From the NCBI GenBank assembly GCA_018385275.1, contig JAHAZM010000002.1:1-41793 (forward strand): a stretch of 41,793 nt of DNA. Reading direction: 5' to 3'. Below are positions 23,452-30,713 of the stretch, piece by piece. Within the stretch, counting starts at the first letter, position 1; the number at the start of each line of letters is the position of its first letter. Source of the DNA: Eubacteriales bacterium (GTDB lineage: Bacteria > Bacillota > Clostridia > Christensenellales > MB2-83). The translations under genes and the position numbers were made by a program. A model generated the notes under the pieces. That model searched no databases, was not told where the DNA came from, and saw only the letters and a list, made by a program, of their open reading frames with translations.

Positions 23452-24633
23452 ATGGTATCGGAAAAAATGTTTCAACTCGGCAGCAAAAGCTCTGTGATAC
23501 GGGAAACCTTCGAATACGGAAAAAAGCGCGCCGCGGAAATCGGCGCGGAGAACGTCTTTGATTTCAGTCTCGGGAATCCCGGGGTCCCGGCGCCGGCCGG
23601 CGTCGACGATACGATCCGGAGGCTGTTGGATACGACGCCGTCGATCCAGCTGCACGGTTATACCTCTGCGCCGGGAGACGCGACGGTACGCGCCGCGATC
23701 GCGGCGGATCTGAACCGGCGTTTCGGCACGGACTACGGGGCCGGCGACCTGTACATGACGACGGGCGCGGCGGCCGCGCTGTCCATCACGCTCAGAGCGC
23801 TGTGCTGCGAGGGCGACGAATTCATCGTGCCGGCGCCGTTTTTCCCGGAATACCGCGTTTTTACCGAAGCGGCGGGCGGCCGTCTCGTCGTTACCGACGC
23901 CGCGCCCGATCTGCAGCCGGATACGGCGGCTCTGGCCGCGGCGATCGGCCCGCATACCAAAGCCGTGATCCTCAACAGCCCGAACAATCCGTCGGGCGCG
24001 GTCTTTACGCGGAAAACGCTGACGACCGTCGCCGGGATCCTTCGCGACACAGAGAAGCGTTACGGTCATCCGATCTACATCCTCAGCGACGAACCGTACC
24101 GGGAGATCGTTTATGACGGCGCGGAAGTCGCGTGGCTCCCCTCCCTGTACGCCGACACGGCGGTCTGCTATTCGTACAGCAAATCGCTTTCTCTGCCCGG
24201 CGAAAGGATCGGCTACATCCTGGTGCCGCCGCAAGCGGCGGACGCGCGGCGGCTGTACGCGGCGGTCTGCGGCGCGGGACGGGCTCTCGGTTACGTCTGC
24301 GCCTCCTCGCTGTTCCAGCGGGTGGCGGCGGCCAACGCCTCTCTGACGTCGGATCTGGATTTCTACCGGCGCAACCGGGCCCTGCTCTATGAAAATCTCT
24401 GCCGGATGGGCTACGACTGCGTAAGGCCGGACGGCGCTTTCTATCTCTTCGTCCGCGCGCTCGAGCCGGACGCCGCGGCTTTCTGCCGGCGCGCCCGCGA
24501 GCACGAGCTGCTGCTGGTGCCGAGCGATGATTTCGGCCTCGGCGGCTACGTGCGCATCGCCTACTGCGTGCCGACCGAAACGATCCGGCGCAGTCTGCCC
24601 GCTTTCGAGGCGCTGATCGCTTCCTATCAATAA
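23452..24633 (+). CDS. Class I/II PLP-dependent aminotransferase
   Basis: A 393-residue fold-type I aminotransferase. The catalytic lysine is K244 in YSYSKSLSLPGERIGY. The PLP-contacting residues are NSPNNPSG (about 175-182), Asp213 in SDEPY, and Arg in the ERIGY and C-terminal VRIAYC segments. The size and NPG start (FSLGNPGVPAP) fit the aspartate/aromatic/MalY-like family with pyridoxal phosphate; which amino acid is used cannot be read from the sequence. It is a single gene with a strong promoter and two terminators. Confidence 0.9.
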   Translation: MVSEKMFQLGSKSSVIRETFEYGKKRAAEIGAENVFDFSLGNPGVPAPAGVDDTIRRLLDTTPSIQLHGYTSAPGDATVRAAIAADLNRRFGTDYGAGDLYMTTGAAAALSITLRALCCEGDEFIVPAPFFPEYRVFTEAAGGRLVVTDAAPDLQPDTAALAAAIGPHTKAVILNSPNNPSGAVFTRKTLTTVAGILRDTEKRYGHPIYILSDEPYREIVYDGAEVAWLPSLYADTAVCYSYSKSLSLPGERIGYILVPPQAADARRLYAAVCGAGRALGYVCASSLFQRVAAANASLTSDLDFYRRNRALLYENLCRMGYDCVRPDGAFYLFVRALEPDAAAFCRRAREHELLLVPSDDFGLGGYVRIAYCVPTETIRRSLPAFEALIASYQ

Positions 24634-24635
24634 AG

Positions 24636-24660
24636 AAGGCCCCGTCACGGGGCCTTACTC
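24636..24660 (+). terminator. First terminator of the aminotransferase gene
   Basis: A 9-bp GC-rich stem (AAGGCCCCG/CGGGGCCTT, 24636-24644 with 24648-24656) with a 3-base loop lies directly behind the stop codon; the T run after it is short. Confidence 0.6.
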
Positions 24661-24663
24661 TAT

Positions 24664-24694
24664 AAAAAAGCTCCCTTGCGCAGGGGGCTTTTTT
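24664..24694. terminator. Bidirectional intrinsic terminator between aminotransferase and pnuC
   Basis: A 13-bp stem (24664-24676 with 24682-24694, one G-T pair), loop TGCGC, with A and T runs on opposite sides. It can end both the plus-strand gene and the minus-strand pnuC. Confidence 0.85.
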
Positions 24695-24698
24695 CAGA

Positions 24699-25493
24699 TC
24701 AAAAGAATTCTTTTTTTGCCGAAAGTTCCTTGTGCTCGCGGATATACCGGGTCCACTTGATATAGCCGTAGGTCGTATTGGTGAAATAACCGGCTTTCAG
24801 GATCAGCAGCACATACTGGCCCGAGAGGATATTGATGACGGTTTCGAGCGCGGCGCAGATATACCAGGCGATCCACTGCTCGCGGAACCGGAACAGAATG
24901 AACAAGCCGTTGGCCATGCCCACCGCCGAGGCGCAGGCGTCCAGATAACACACGATGATCTCGATCGTCTCGTTGCCGCCGAAAAGATCGGTTTCGACAT
25001 CCAGCGTGGTCAGCAGATACCCGACGCCGACGGTCCAGACGATGATCGCGGCGATAACGCCGACTTCCGCCCAGCCGGAGAGCTTACGCACCTGCGTCAG
25101 TTCTTCTTTCTGACGGTCGGGATGACGGTGCCAGTTGATGAAGCTGACGATGTCGATCGGGATCCAAAAGAACAAGGTCGTGGCCATCGTCGCGAAACGG
25201 CTGGCCAGCACGATCAGCGTGACGATCTCTGTAATCTCGACGAAGAGAGAGACGATGAAATTCCATTTGCTCTGCTTGGAAATGAGAAGCTCGCATAAGA
25301 TATTGAGGAAAATATCGGCCAGATACAGCGCCATAATCAGGGCGCCGTTGACGCCGTTGACGTCCTCTTCCGGGAAGAGGAAAGCAAAAACGACGGCCAG
25401 GATCAGAATGCTGAAGAACCATATTTTCTCATAAGTCGTAAAGTAGTGCCATAAATCAACGGCACGCTGTCGGATCGATTTTTTCTCGCTCAT
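24699..25493 (-). CDS. pnuC: PnuC-type nicotinamide riboside/NMN transporter
   Basis: A 264-residue membrane protein with about seven helices of the PnuC family, which moves nicotinamide riboside or a related vitamin by facilitated diffusion with metabolic trapping. The family-typical features are WNFIVSL, IPIDIVSFINWHRHPD, EQWIAWYICAALETVIN and the aromatic-rich NTTYGYIKWTRYI end. The start at 25493 follows AAGGAG; the longer frame would overlap the upstream gene. It is 55 bp behind the phosphopantetheinyl transferase gene. No NadR-type kinase gene is adjacent, so the exact vitamin (NR versus thiamine or riboflavin-like PnuX/PnuT) is not certain. Confidence 0.85.
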   Translation of the reverse strand: MSEKKSIRQRAVDLWHYFTTYEKIWFFSILILAVVFAFLFPEEDVNGVNGALIMALYLADIFLNILCELLISKQSKWNFIVSLFVEITEIVTLIVLASRFATMATTLFFWIPIDIVSFINWHRHPDRQKEELTQVRKLSGWAEVGVIAAIIVWTVGVGYLLTTLDVETDLFGGNETIEIIVCYLDACASAVGMANGLFILFRFREQWIAWYICAALETVINILSGQYVLLILKAGYFTNTTYGYIKWTRYIREHKELSAKKEFF

Positions 25494-25548
25494 AATAACT
25501 CCTTGACGAAAGAATGAATAAAAAGAAAGACCACGCGCCCGATCGGCC

Positions 25549-26097
25549 TCATGGAGCCAACGCGTTTTGTCTGGCATATGCGGCCGCGCAGATCAGATAA
25601 TCGTCTATACGCTTACAGGCAAACAGAAAATCCGACGGATCGGCTTCTCCGCTCCAGCCGGTCCCCGACGCTTTGAGCATCGCTTCGCGGCGCACCCAGA
25701 CGCGGGTAAAGGCCTCGTCGTGATCCGGAGACGCGGCGATCTCGGCTCTTTCCGTCTGCGTAAAAAAGCGGCGCGCGACCGACTCGCGGACCGCGCCGAT
25801 CCGCTCGACGTCGACGCCGACGGGTTCGTCGGCTACCGCGCAGACGACCCACTCTCCCGAATGGCTGACCGAAAACTGCCATTCCGGCCGATCGGGGACG
25901 AAGGGTTTGCCTGCCGGAGTGCGTGCAAAGCGCACCGGCCCGCAGCCGAAGACACGATCCAGCGCGTAACGCGCCAGCGCTTCGCCGGCCAGCGTTTCCA
26001 TCCGCGCTCTCGGATGAGCGGGCAGGTCGGTTCTGTCGCTCAGAGCTTCCAGCTTCGTCGTGTCGTTATCTGCGATCCTGACGGCAAAAACCTCCAC
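25549..26097 (-). CDS. 4'-phosphopantetheinyl transferase (Sfp-type)
   Basis: A 182-residue Sfp-superfamily enzyme that moves the phosphopantetheine arm from CoA to a carrier-protein serine. Signatures are GKPFV (about 63-67), FSVSHSG (about 75-81), the magnesium-binding GVDVE (Asp96, Glu98), and WVRREAMLKASG (Glu138, Lys142). It begins with GTG behind AGGAGG. The Sfp type usually serves secondary-metabolite carrier proteins or acts alongside AcpS, but no NRPS/PKS gene is in this window. It is probably co-transcribed with pnuC. Confidence 0.9.
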   Translation of the reverse strand: MEVFAVRIADNDTTKLEALSDRTDLPAHPRARMETLAGEALARYALDRVFGCGPVRFARTPAGKPFVPDRPEWQFSVSHSGEWVVCAVADEPVGVDVERIGAVRESVARRFFTQTERAEIAASPDHDEAFTRVWVRREAMLKASGTGWSGEADPSDFLFACKRIDDYLICAAAYARQNALAP

Positions 26098-26120
26098 GCT
26101 ATCGCCTCCTCATGTCGTAT

Positions 26121-26149
26121 AGCATATCATCTTTCTTTTTTTCAGTCAA
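26121..26149 (-). promoter_or_regulatory. Sigma-A promoter of the PPTase-pnuC unit
   Basis: On the minus strand TTGACT (plus 26144-26149), 17-bp spacer, TATGCT (plus 26121-26126). Confidence 0.65.
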
Positions 26150-26175
26150 GAACCGTGTCGTTTCCCTTGGGCAAC

Positions 26176-26204
26176 TTGACTTTTGACGGGGAATATGATA
26201 TGCT
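26176..26204 (+). promoter_or_regulatory. Sigma-A promoter of the TetR operon
   Basis: TTGACT (26176-26181), 17-bp spacer, TATGCT (26199-26204). The palindrome at 26206-26225 covers the expected transcription start. Confidence 0.7.
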
Positions 26205-26205
26205 G

Positions 26206-26225
26206 TTTATGAACGAATTCATAAA
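26206..26225 (+). promoter_or_regulatory. Probable TetR-family operator (perfect palindrome)
   Basis: TTTATGAA (26206-26213), CGAA, TTCATAAA (26218-26225): 8-bp perfect arms, one base after the -10 box and 19 bp before the TetR start codon. The position would block transcription initiation, so autorepression is the likely role. Confidence 0.72.
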
Positions 26226-26244
26226 AACACTCTGAGGAGAAAGC

Positions 26245-26766
26245 ATGCCGAAAATCATCGAAAATCTTCAAGCGGAGATCCTGCTTCAGGCAAAGGATCT
26301 GTTGTTCACGGAAGGGTATACGGCCATGACGATGCGCGCCGTTGCGGCGCGGTGTCACGTCGCCATCGGAACGCTCTACAACTACTATCCCTCAAAAGAT
26401 ATGCTGATCGGCAACGTCGTGCTCGGGGACTGGAAAGCCACCGTATGGAAGATCCGCGCCGGAATCACCGGGACGGAGGATTTATCGTCGGGACTGGCGA
26501 TGATCTACGGGTATATCCTGGCTTTCAACGACCTGTACCGCGAATTGTTCCGGGCCTGCGCGAGCGTCGGCGTCGGCGCCGATTTTGAAAACCGCCACGT
26601 GCTTCTCCGCCGTCAGGTGGAAGAACTGCTCGGGCAGCTTTTCCAGCAGTTCAATCATATCTCCTCCCCGATGGCCGTCCGGGCGGCGGCGCAGCTTTTC
26701 CTCACGGGGAGTGCGGAACGTTGGGAATTTGCATCCATGCGGGATGTTATTGAAAAAATTATATAA
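26245..26766 (+). CDS. TetR-family transcriptional regulator
   Basis: A 173-residue TetR regulator. The N-terminal helix-turn-helix reads FTEGYTAMTMRAVAARCHVAIGTLYNYYPSKDML in the standard place (about residues 23-56, shown by AVAARC and GTLYNYYPSK). The C-terminal part is a ligand/dimer domain of unknown specificity. GAGGAG precedes the ATG. It heads the operon that follows (17-bp gap to the next gene) and has a perfect palindrome in its promoter, so it probably represses this operon until a hydrophobic ligand binds. Confidence 0.88.
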   Translation: MPKIIENLQAEILLQAKDLLFTEGYTAMTMRAVAARCHVAIGTLYNYYPSKDMLIGNVVLGDWKATVWKIRAGITGTEDLSSGLAMIYGYILAFNDLYRELFRACASVGVGADFENRHVLLRRQVEELLGQLFQQFNHISSPMAVRAAAQLFLTGSAERWEFASMRDVIEKII

Positions 26767-26783
26767 AGGAGCGAGATCGCATC

Positions 26784-27713
26784 ATGAGCAGCTTCAAAGA
26801 CCTGCGGATCGTCGATAACTTTTATTAGACGTCCATGTTTTTCCCGATGCCGACCGTCATCATCAGCACGCTGACAGCCGATGGGAAAACCACTCTTGGA
26901 CCGTACAGCCTGGTCCAGCCCTACTACGTCGCCGGCAAGGATTACTACGCCATGCTGCTGAACTGCCGGAATTCGTCCAACACCGCGCAGAACCTGCTGC
27001 GCAGCGGCAAATGTGCCCTGAACTTCATTCCGGACGACCGGAAGTATTTCAAGGAAGCCGTCAAGCTCAGCTGGCCCGGCGACACCCCGGAAGAAAAAAT
27101 GCCCAAGTGCCAGTTCCGACTGGAAAAAGGCCTGATGGCCGAAGCGCATCCGGAGGAAACGTTCCCCGAAGTGCTGACCGACGCGTTTCAGGTTCTGGAG
27201 TGCACCTGGATGTCGGATCTGGACAACGGGAGCGAATGCAAGCCCGGCGAACTGAACGGCTACGAGCCGCCCTATCATGATTTCAACGGCATCACGTCGA
27301 AATTCGGAGCGACGTTCATTCTGCGCGTCGACAAGATCCTGATGAAGGAAAAATACTATAACGCGATCATCAACGGCGTGCGCGCGCAGGATTTCCCGCC
27401 GGTGCCGGTCGACTACGGTTACCGGGACAGCAAGAATTTCTGGTATACCAAGCATCGCCGTCCGATCCCTGAACTGCTGCCCGTCCGTACGACCACGGTC
27501 GACTCCGTCCGCTACGCGGCCGACCGCATCGACGACAAAGTGAAATTCACCGACGAGGCCTGCGCCATGCTGGTGCGCGTGCCGCGCATCTTTCTGCCCA
27601 CCGCGCTCAAGGGCTGCGTAGCCTGGGCCAAGGAAAACAACGTTACGCTCATCACCGCCGAACACATGGCTATCATCAACGACAAGCGTTCCAAAGAAAA
27701 AAATAAAAAATAA
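26784..27713 (+). CDS. Flavin reductase-family protein with an in-frame TAG at codon 15
   Basis: The natural start is the ATG at 26784, 11 bases after AAAGGAG. It reads 14 codons (MSSFKDLRIVDNFY), meets TAG at 26826-26828, and continues in the same frame TSMFFPMPTV... to 27713 without further interruption. The remaining 292 codons from the ATG at 26835 encode an intact FMN-binding flavin-reductase-like protein (PMPTVIIST, YYAMLLNCRNSSNTAQNLL, NGITSKFGATFILRVDKIL). No ribosome site precedes 26835. A CAG-to-TAG change is the simplest explanation; readthrough, reinitiation or sequence error are alternatives. TAG is an ordinary stop elsewhere in the window. The family often binds FMN, but the enzyme's substrate is unknown. 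Confidence 0.8.
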
Positions 27714-27731
27714 GAAGGAGTGGCATCAGAC

Positions 27732-28589
27732 ATGAAAGTAGTATTGGCCGGCGCATACGGAAAACTGGGAAGCGATATTCTCCTCAAACTGCTGGAGGCG
27801 GGTCACGAGGTCGTGGCCGCCGACGTCATCGACCGGGAGGTGCCCGGCGCGGACAAAAGCAAGTATACTTACAAAAAGCTCGACGTCACGGAGCCGGCGG
27901 CGCTGAACGGGCTTTGCGACGGAGCCGACGCCGTCATCACCACCGTCGGTCTGACCAAGAGCAGCGACAAGGTCACCTGCTACGACATCGACTATCAGGG
28001 CAACCTGAACCTGCTGCGCGAGGCGCAGCGCGCGGGCGTGGCTCACTTCGTCTATATTTCCGTCATCAAAGCGGACATGGCGCCCAAGGTGCCCATGCTG
28101 CACGCCAAATATCTGTTTGAAGAAGAGCTGCGCAAAAGCGGCCTGACCTACGTCATCCACCGCCCGACGGGATACTTCTACGATATCGTCAAGGTTTTCA
28201 AGCCGATGGTCGAAAAAGGCGAAGTCACTCTGCTGGGTAAAAAGGCCATTCACGCCAACGTCATCGACACGCCGGATTTCGCCGAGTTCATCGTGGCGCA
28301 CATCTGCGACGAGAACAAGACCTACAACGTCGGCGGCAAGGAAACCTGGTCCTACGAGCAGATCGCGACGATGTGCTTCGAAGCGGCGGGCAAGCCCGTC
28401 GTCATCAAGCGCGCGCCGGCTTTCCTCTTCAGCATCCTGGCCGCGCTGCCCAAAAACAAGAAGAACGGCAAATCCGCCGTCCTGCGTTTCGGGCAATGGA
28501 CGATGACGGAAGAAATGGTCGGAGACACGATCTACGGAGAGCACAGTTTCAAGCAATATATTGCCGACAGCTTCAAAAAGGAGGGCTGA
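27732..28589 (+). CDS. NAD(P)-binding atypical SDR/NmrA-like reductase
   Basis: A 285-residue Rossmann-fold protein beginning MKVVLAGAYGKLGSDIL (GxxGxxG dinucleotide motif). It continues with DAVITTVGLTKSSDK and the later segment HAKYLFEEELRKSGLTYVIHRPTGYFYD, typical of atypical/extended SDRs that lack a strict YxxxK. GAAGGAG lies 11 bases before the ATG at 27732; the GTG at 27720 lies in the ribosome site and is unlikely. The C-terminal third (ETWSYEQIATMCFEAAGKP) suggests a substrate-binding cap. It is the third gene of the TetR operon and probably reduces or isomerises a small hydrophobic substrate with NAD(P)H (inference). Confidence 0.85.
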   Translation: MKVVLAGAYGKLGSDILLKLLEAGHEVVAADVIDREVPGADKSKYTYKKLDVTEPAALNGLCDGADAVITTVGLTKSSDKVTCYDIDYQGNLNLLREAQRAGVAHFVYISVIKADMAPKVPMLHAKYLFEEELRKSGLTYVIHRPTGYFYDIVKVFKPMVEKGEVTLLGKKAIHANVIDTPDFAEFIVAHICDENKTYNVGGKETWSYEQIATMCFEAAGKPVVIKRAPAFLFSILAALPKNKKNGKSAVLRFGQWTMTEEMVGDTIYGEHSFKQYIADSFKKEG

Positions 28590-28592
28590 GTC

Positions 28593-29408
28593 ATGGGTTG
28601 GGAATATCTCTGGATCATTCTCATCGTCTGTGCCGCGGCCTGCGCCGTCGGTTTCAAAAAATTCGTGTATTTCCTCTCGATCGGCTACGGCTTCGCCATC
28701 GCGGCCGGCGCGATTACGGTAACGATCATCACGCTGGTCAAGGGCATGGCCGTCGGACAGGAGTGGTTCCTCTTCCTGCAGGCCGCTCTCTTCCTCGCCT
28801 ACGGCGTGCGCCTGTCGGGTTTCCTGCTGGTGCGCGAGCTCAAGAGCGCCGGTTATCGCAAAACCATGGCCAACGAAATCAAAGCCGACAAGAAAATGCC
28901 GATCTTTGTGCTGGCGACAATCTGGATCTGCGTGGCGGTGCTGTATACCGCGCAGCTCTGCCCGATGTTCTTCCGCTATTATAACGGCGGGAACGCCGGC
29001 GTCTACGTCGTGCCGCTCATCGGCGTCGCCGTTTCCGTGGCGGGTCTGATCCTCGAGTCGATCGGAGACAAGCAAAAATCGGCGCAGAAAACCGAGAACC
29101 CGAACATGGTCGCGACCAAGGGACTCTATAAAATCGTGCGCTGCCCGAACTATTTCGGCGAAATCACGTTCTGGACCGGCATTTTCATCAGCGGGATCCC
29201 CGTGTACCGCGGCGTCGGGCAATGGATCGTGGCGATCCTGGCCTATATCTGCATTTTCTATATCATGATAAACGGCGCCCAGCGGCTCGACCGGCGTCAG
29301 GAGAAGCGCTACGGCGCGGATCCCGCGTACCGGGCCTACGCCGATCACACTCCGCTGATCCTGCCGCTGATCCCGATCTGTCATATCGGCAAATACAAGG
29401 AGGAATAG
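28593..29408 (+). CDS. DUF1295 / steroid 5-alpha-reductase-like membrane enzyme
   Basis: A 271-residue membrane protein with about seven helices. The C-terminal half has the DUF1295/steroid 5-alpha-reductase/ICMT signature: TKGLYKIVRCPNYFGE (R-x-P-N-Y-x-G-E) and later MINGAQRLDRRQEKRYG...Y..Y....P.ILP. In characterised relatives this region binds NADPH or SAM, and the enzymes act on sterols, lipids or prenyl groups in the membrane. It is 3 bp behind the SDR gene and 4 bp before the next membrane protein, so translation is likely coupled. The real substrate here is unknown. Confidence 0.87.
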   Translation: MGWEYLWIILIVCAAACAVGFKKFVYFLSIGYGFAIAAGAITVTIITLVKGMAVGQEWFLFLQAALFLAYGVRLSGFLLVRELKSAGYRKTMANEIKADKKMPIFVLATIWICVAVLYTAQLCPMFFRYYNGGNAGVYVVPLIGVAVSVAGLILESIGDKQKSAQKTENPNMVATKGLYKIVRCPNYFGEITFWTGIFISGIPVYRGVGQWIVAILAYICIFYIMINGAQRLDRRQEKRYGADPAYRAYADHTPLILPLIPICHIGKYKEE

Positions 29409-29412
29409 ATCG

Positions 29413-30018
29413 ATGAGCATCCCGATGGCATTGGTTGATTACATCCCCGTGACGTTTTTCCTGATCGGCGCGATCCTTCTCCAGCGGGAGCTGTACGGAC
29501 AAATGGGCAAGGGGCAGTTCGCCCTCTTCGCCTCCGGAACAATCGTCGTCTTTATCGCCGGATTTTTCAAGGCCACCTGGAAGCTGCTCTACGCGGCGGG
29601 CGTGTGTGATTTTCAGGCCCTGAGCAACTGTTTCTTTCCCATGCAGAGCGTGGGTTTCCTGCTGGCGGCGCTGGGCGTGCTGGCCATGGTTTTCTATAAA
29701 ACAAAGAAGGCGGTCACGACCGCCGCGGTCGCCCCGCCGTTCTTCAGCGGCACGATGGTGTTCGTCGTCGTGATGGTGCTGGGCGTGCTGGGTCTGGATC
29801 TGGGACTTTGCGTCGAGGCGGCCCGCCGGAAAAAGTACGTCGTCCTGCCCGTGCTGATCCTGTCCTTCCTTTTCGTCCTGGGTATGGGATATTTGTCGAG
29901 CAAGGACTTTGTCGACCCGGCGATGAACTGGATCGCCGAGGGCGTCAACATTGTCGGGCAAGGACTGTTCCTTGTCGGTGCGCTGCTGCTGCGCGGAAAG
30001 AAAAAAAGCCATGAATGA
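29413..30018 (+). CDS. Uncharacterised polytopic membrane protein
   Basis: A 201-residue, very hydrophobic protein with about six membrane helices and few charges (first half: DYIPVTFFLIGAILL, GTIVVFIAGFFKATWKLLY; last half: MVFVVVMVLGVLGLDL, YVVLPVLILSFLFVLGM). I do not recognise a family. Conserved-looking positions are FFKATWKLLYAAG and CDFQALSNCFFPMQSVGF. It is sandwiched in the TetR operon, its stop overlapping the next ATG, so it probably supports the same pathway, for instance by moving or holding a lipophilic substrate. That role is inference. Confidence 0.75.
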   Translation: MSIPMALVDYIPVTFFLIGAILLQRELYGQMGKGQFALFASGTIVVFIAGFFKATWKLLYAAGVCDFQALSNCFFPMQSVGFLLAALGVLAMVFYKTKKAVTTAAVAPPFFSGTMVFVVVMVLGVLGLDLGLCVEAARRKKYVVLPVLILSFLFVLGMGYLSSKDFVDPAMNWIAEGVNIVGQGLFLVGALLLRGKKKSHE

Positions 30019-30670
30019 AGAAACGATTTTCATCGGTCGGTTTGACTGTGAGCCGGCGGATCTGTGCGGGTTCGACCGTTTCAAGGCCGGCCCTATGACG
30101 TTTAACGTGCGGCGCTATCATCTGCGCGGCATCGGCAATCTGGCGTTCATGGACGCGCAGGGCATGCTCGGTCTGATGAAGATGCGCACGATGTTTCTCA
30201 CGCCCTTGGAGCGCGACGCCGCGCTGCTGACTTTCGACCGTATCCACGCGGGCGGCGCGGACACGCTGCTTATCGAGCCGTTCGACACCGTGCTGGCGCG
30301 CGGAGACGATTTTTCGACGGCGATGCGGCAGCTCGACGAGTTGTGTGCCGGAGCCAAGGACCTGCCGCCCTACGTAACGAAGCCGAACTGGACGGACAGC
30401 CTGCACCTGTCTCCCTACGTGGGGAAAAAGGGAAAGCATAAACGGCACGGGGAGGCGTTCGACCGGCTGACGGAGGCGTATTTCGGCCTCTACTGCGACT
30501 GGCTCGACTCCGCCGCGCCCTGTGACAAGGCGGCCAAAACCGCGCGGGTGAAGGCTTACGTCGACGGTCTGCTCGAACACGGCGGACCCGCGACCGACAT
30601 GCTCGTCAAATCGCTCGGTCAACCGCGCACCGAAACGCTCTTCCGGCAGGTGCTTTTCGGAATCGAATAA
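30011..30670 (+). CDS. Uncharacterised soluble protein ending the TetR operon
   Basis: A 219-residue soluble protein without a family I can name. Conserved-looking blocks are CGFDRFKAGPMTFNVRRYHL (about 20-39), GLMKMRTMFLTPLERDA (about 54-70) and LLIEPFDTVL (about 86-95). These suggest an antiparallel sheet with a buried ligand site; a loose resemblance to tetrapyrrole-binding reductases is only an impression. The start is the ATG at 30011, overlapping the preceding stop (ATGAATGA). It ends 6 bp before a strong terminator, showing that it is the last gene of the operon. Confidence 0.75.
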   Translation: MNEETIFIGRFDCEPADLCGFDRFKAGPMTFNVRRYHLRGIGNLAFMDAQGMLGLMKMRTMFLTPLERDAALLTFDRIHAGGADTLLIEPFDTVLARGDDFSTAMRQLDELCAGAKDLPPYVTKPNWTDSLHLSPYVGKKGKHKRHGEAFDRLTEAYFGLYCDWLDSAAPCDKAAKTARVKAYVDGLLEHGGPATDMLVKSLGQPRTETLFRQVLFGIE

Positions 30671-30673
30671 AAG

Positions 30674-30706
30674 AAAAGCCCGATCCGTACGGATCGGGCT
30701 TTTTTC
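30674..30706. terminator. Bidirectional terminator after the TetR operon
   Basis: An 11-bp perfect stem (AAGCCCGATCC/GGATCGGGCTT, 30676-30686 with 30691-30701) with loop GTAC, followed by a T run. It lies between the convergent TetR operon and lipoprotein gene; the A-rich left side can serve the minus strand. Confidence 0.85.
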
Positions 30707-30713
30707 TTGTCGA

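Noticed and set aside
26826-26828. TAG as a pyrrolysine codon, suggested by a corrinoid protein in the same window
   Set aside because: Pyrrolysine is known in methylamine methyltransferases, not in flavin reductase-like proteins. No pyl genes are visible, and several neighbouring genes end normally with TAG.
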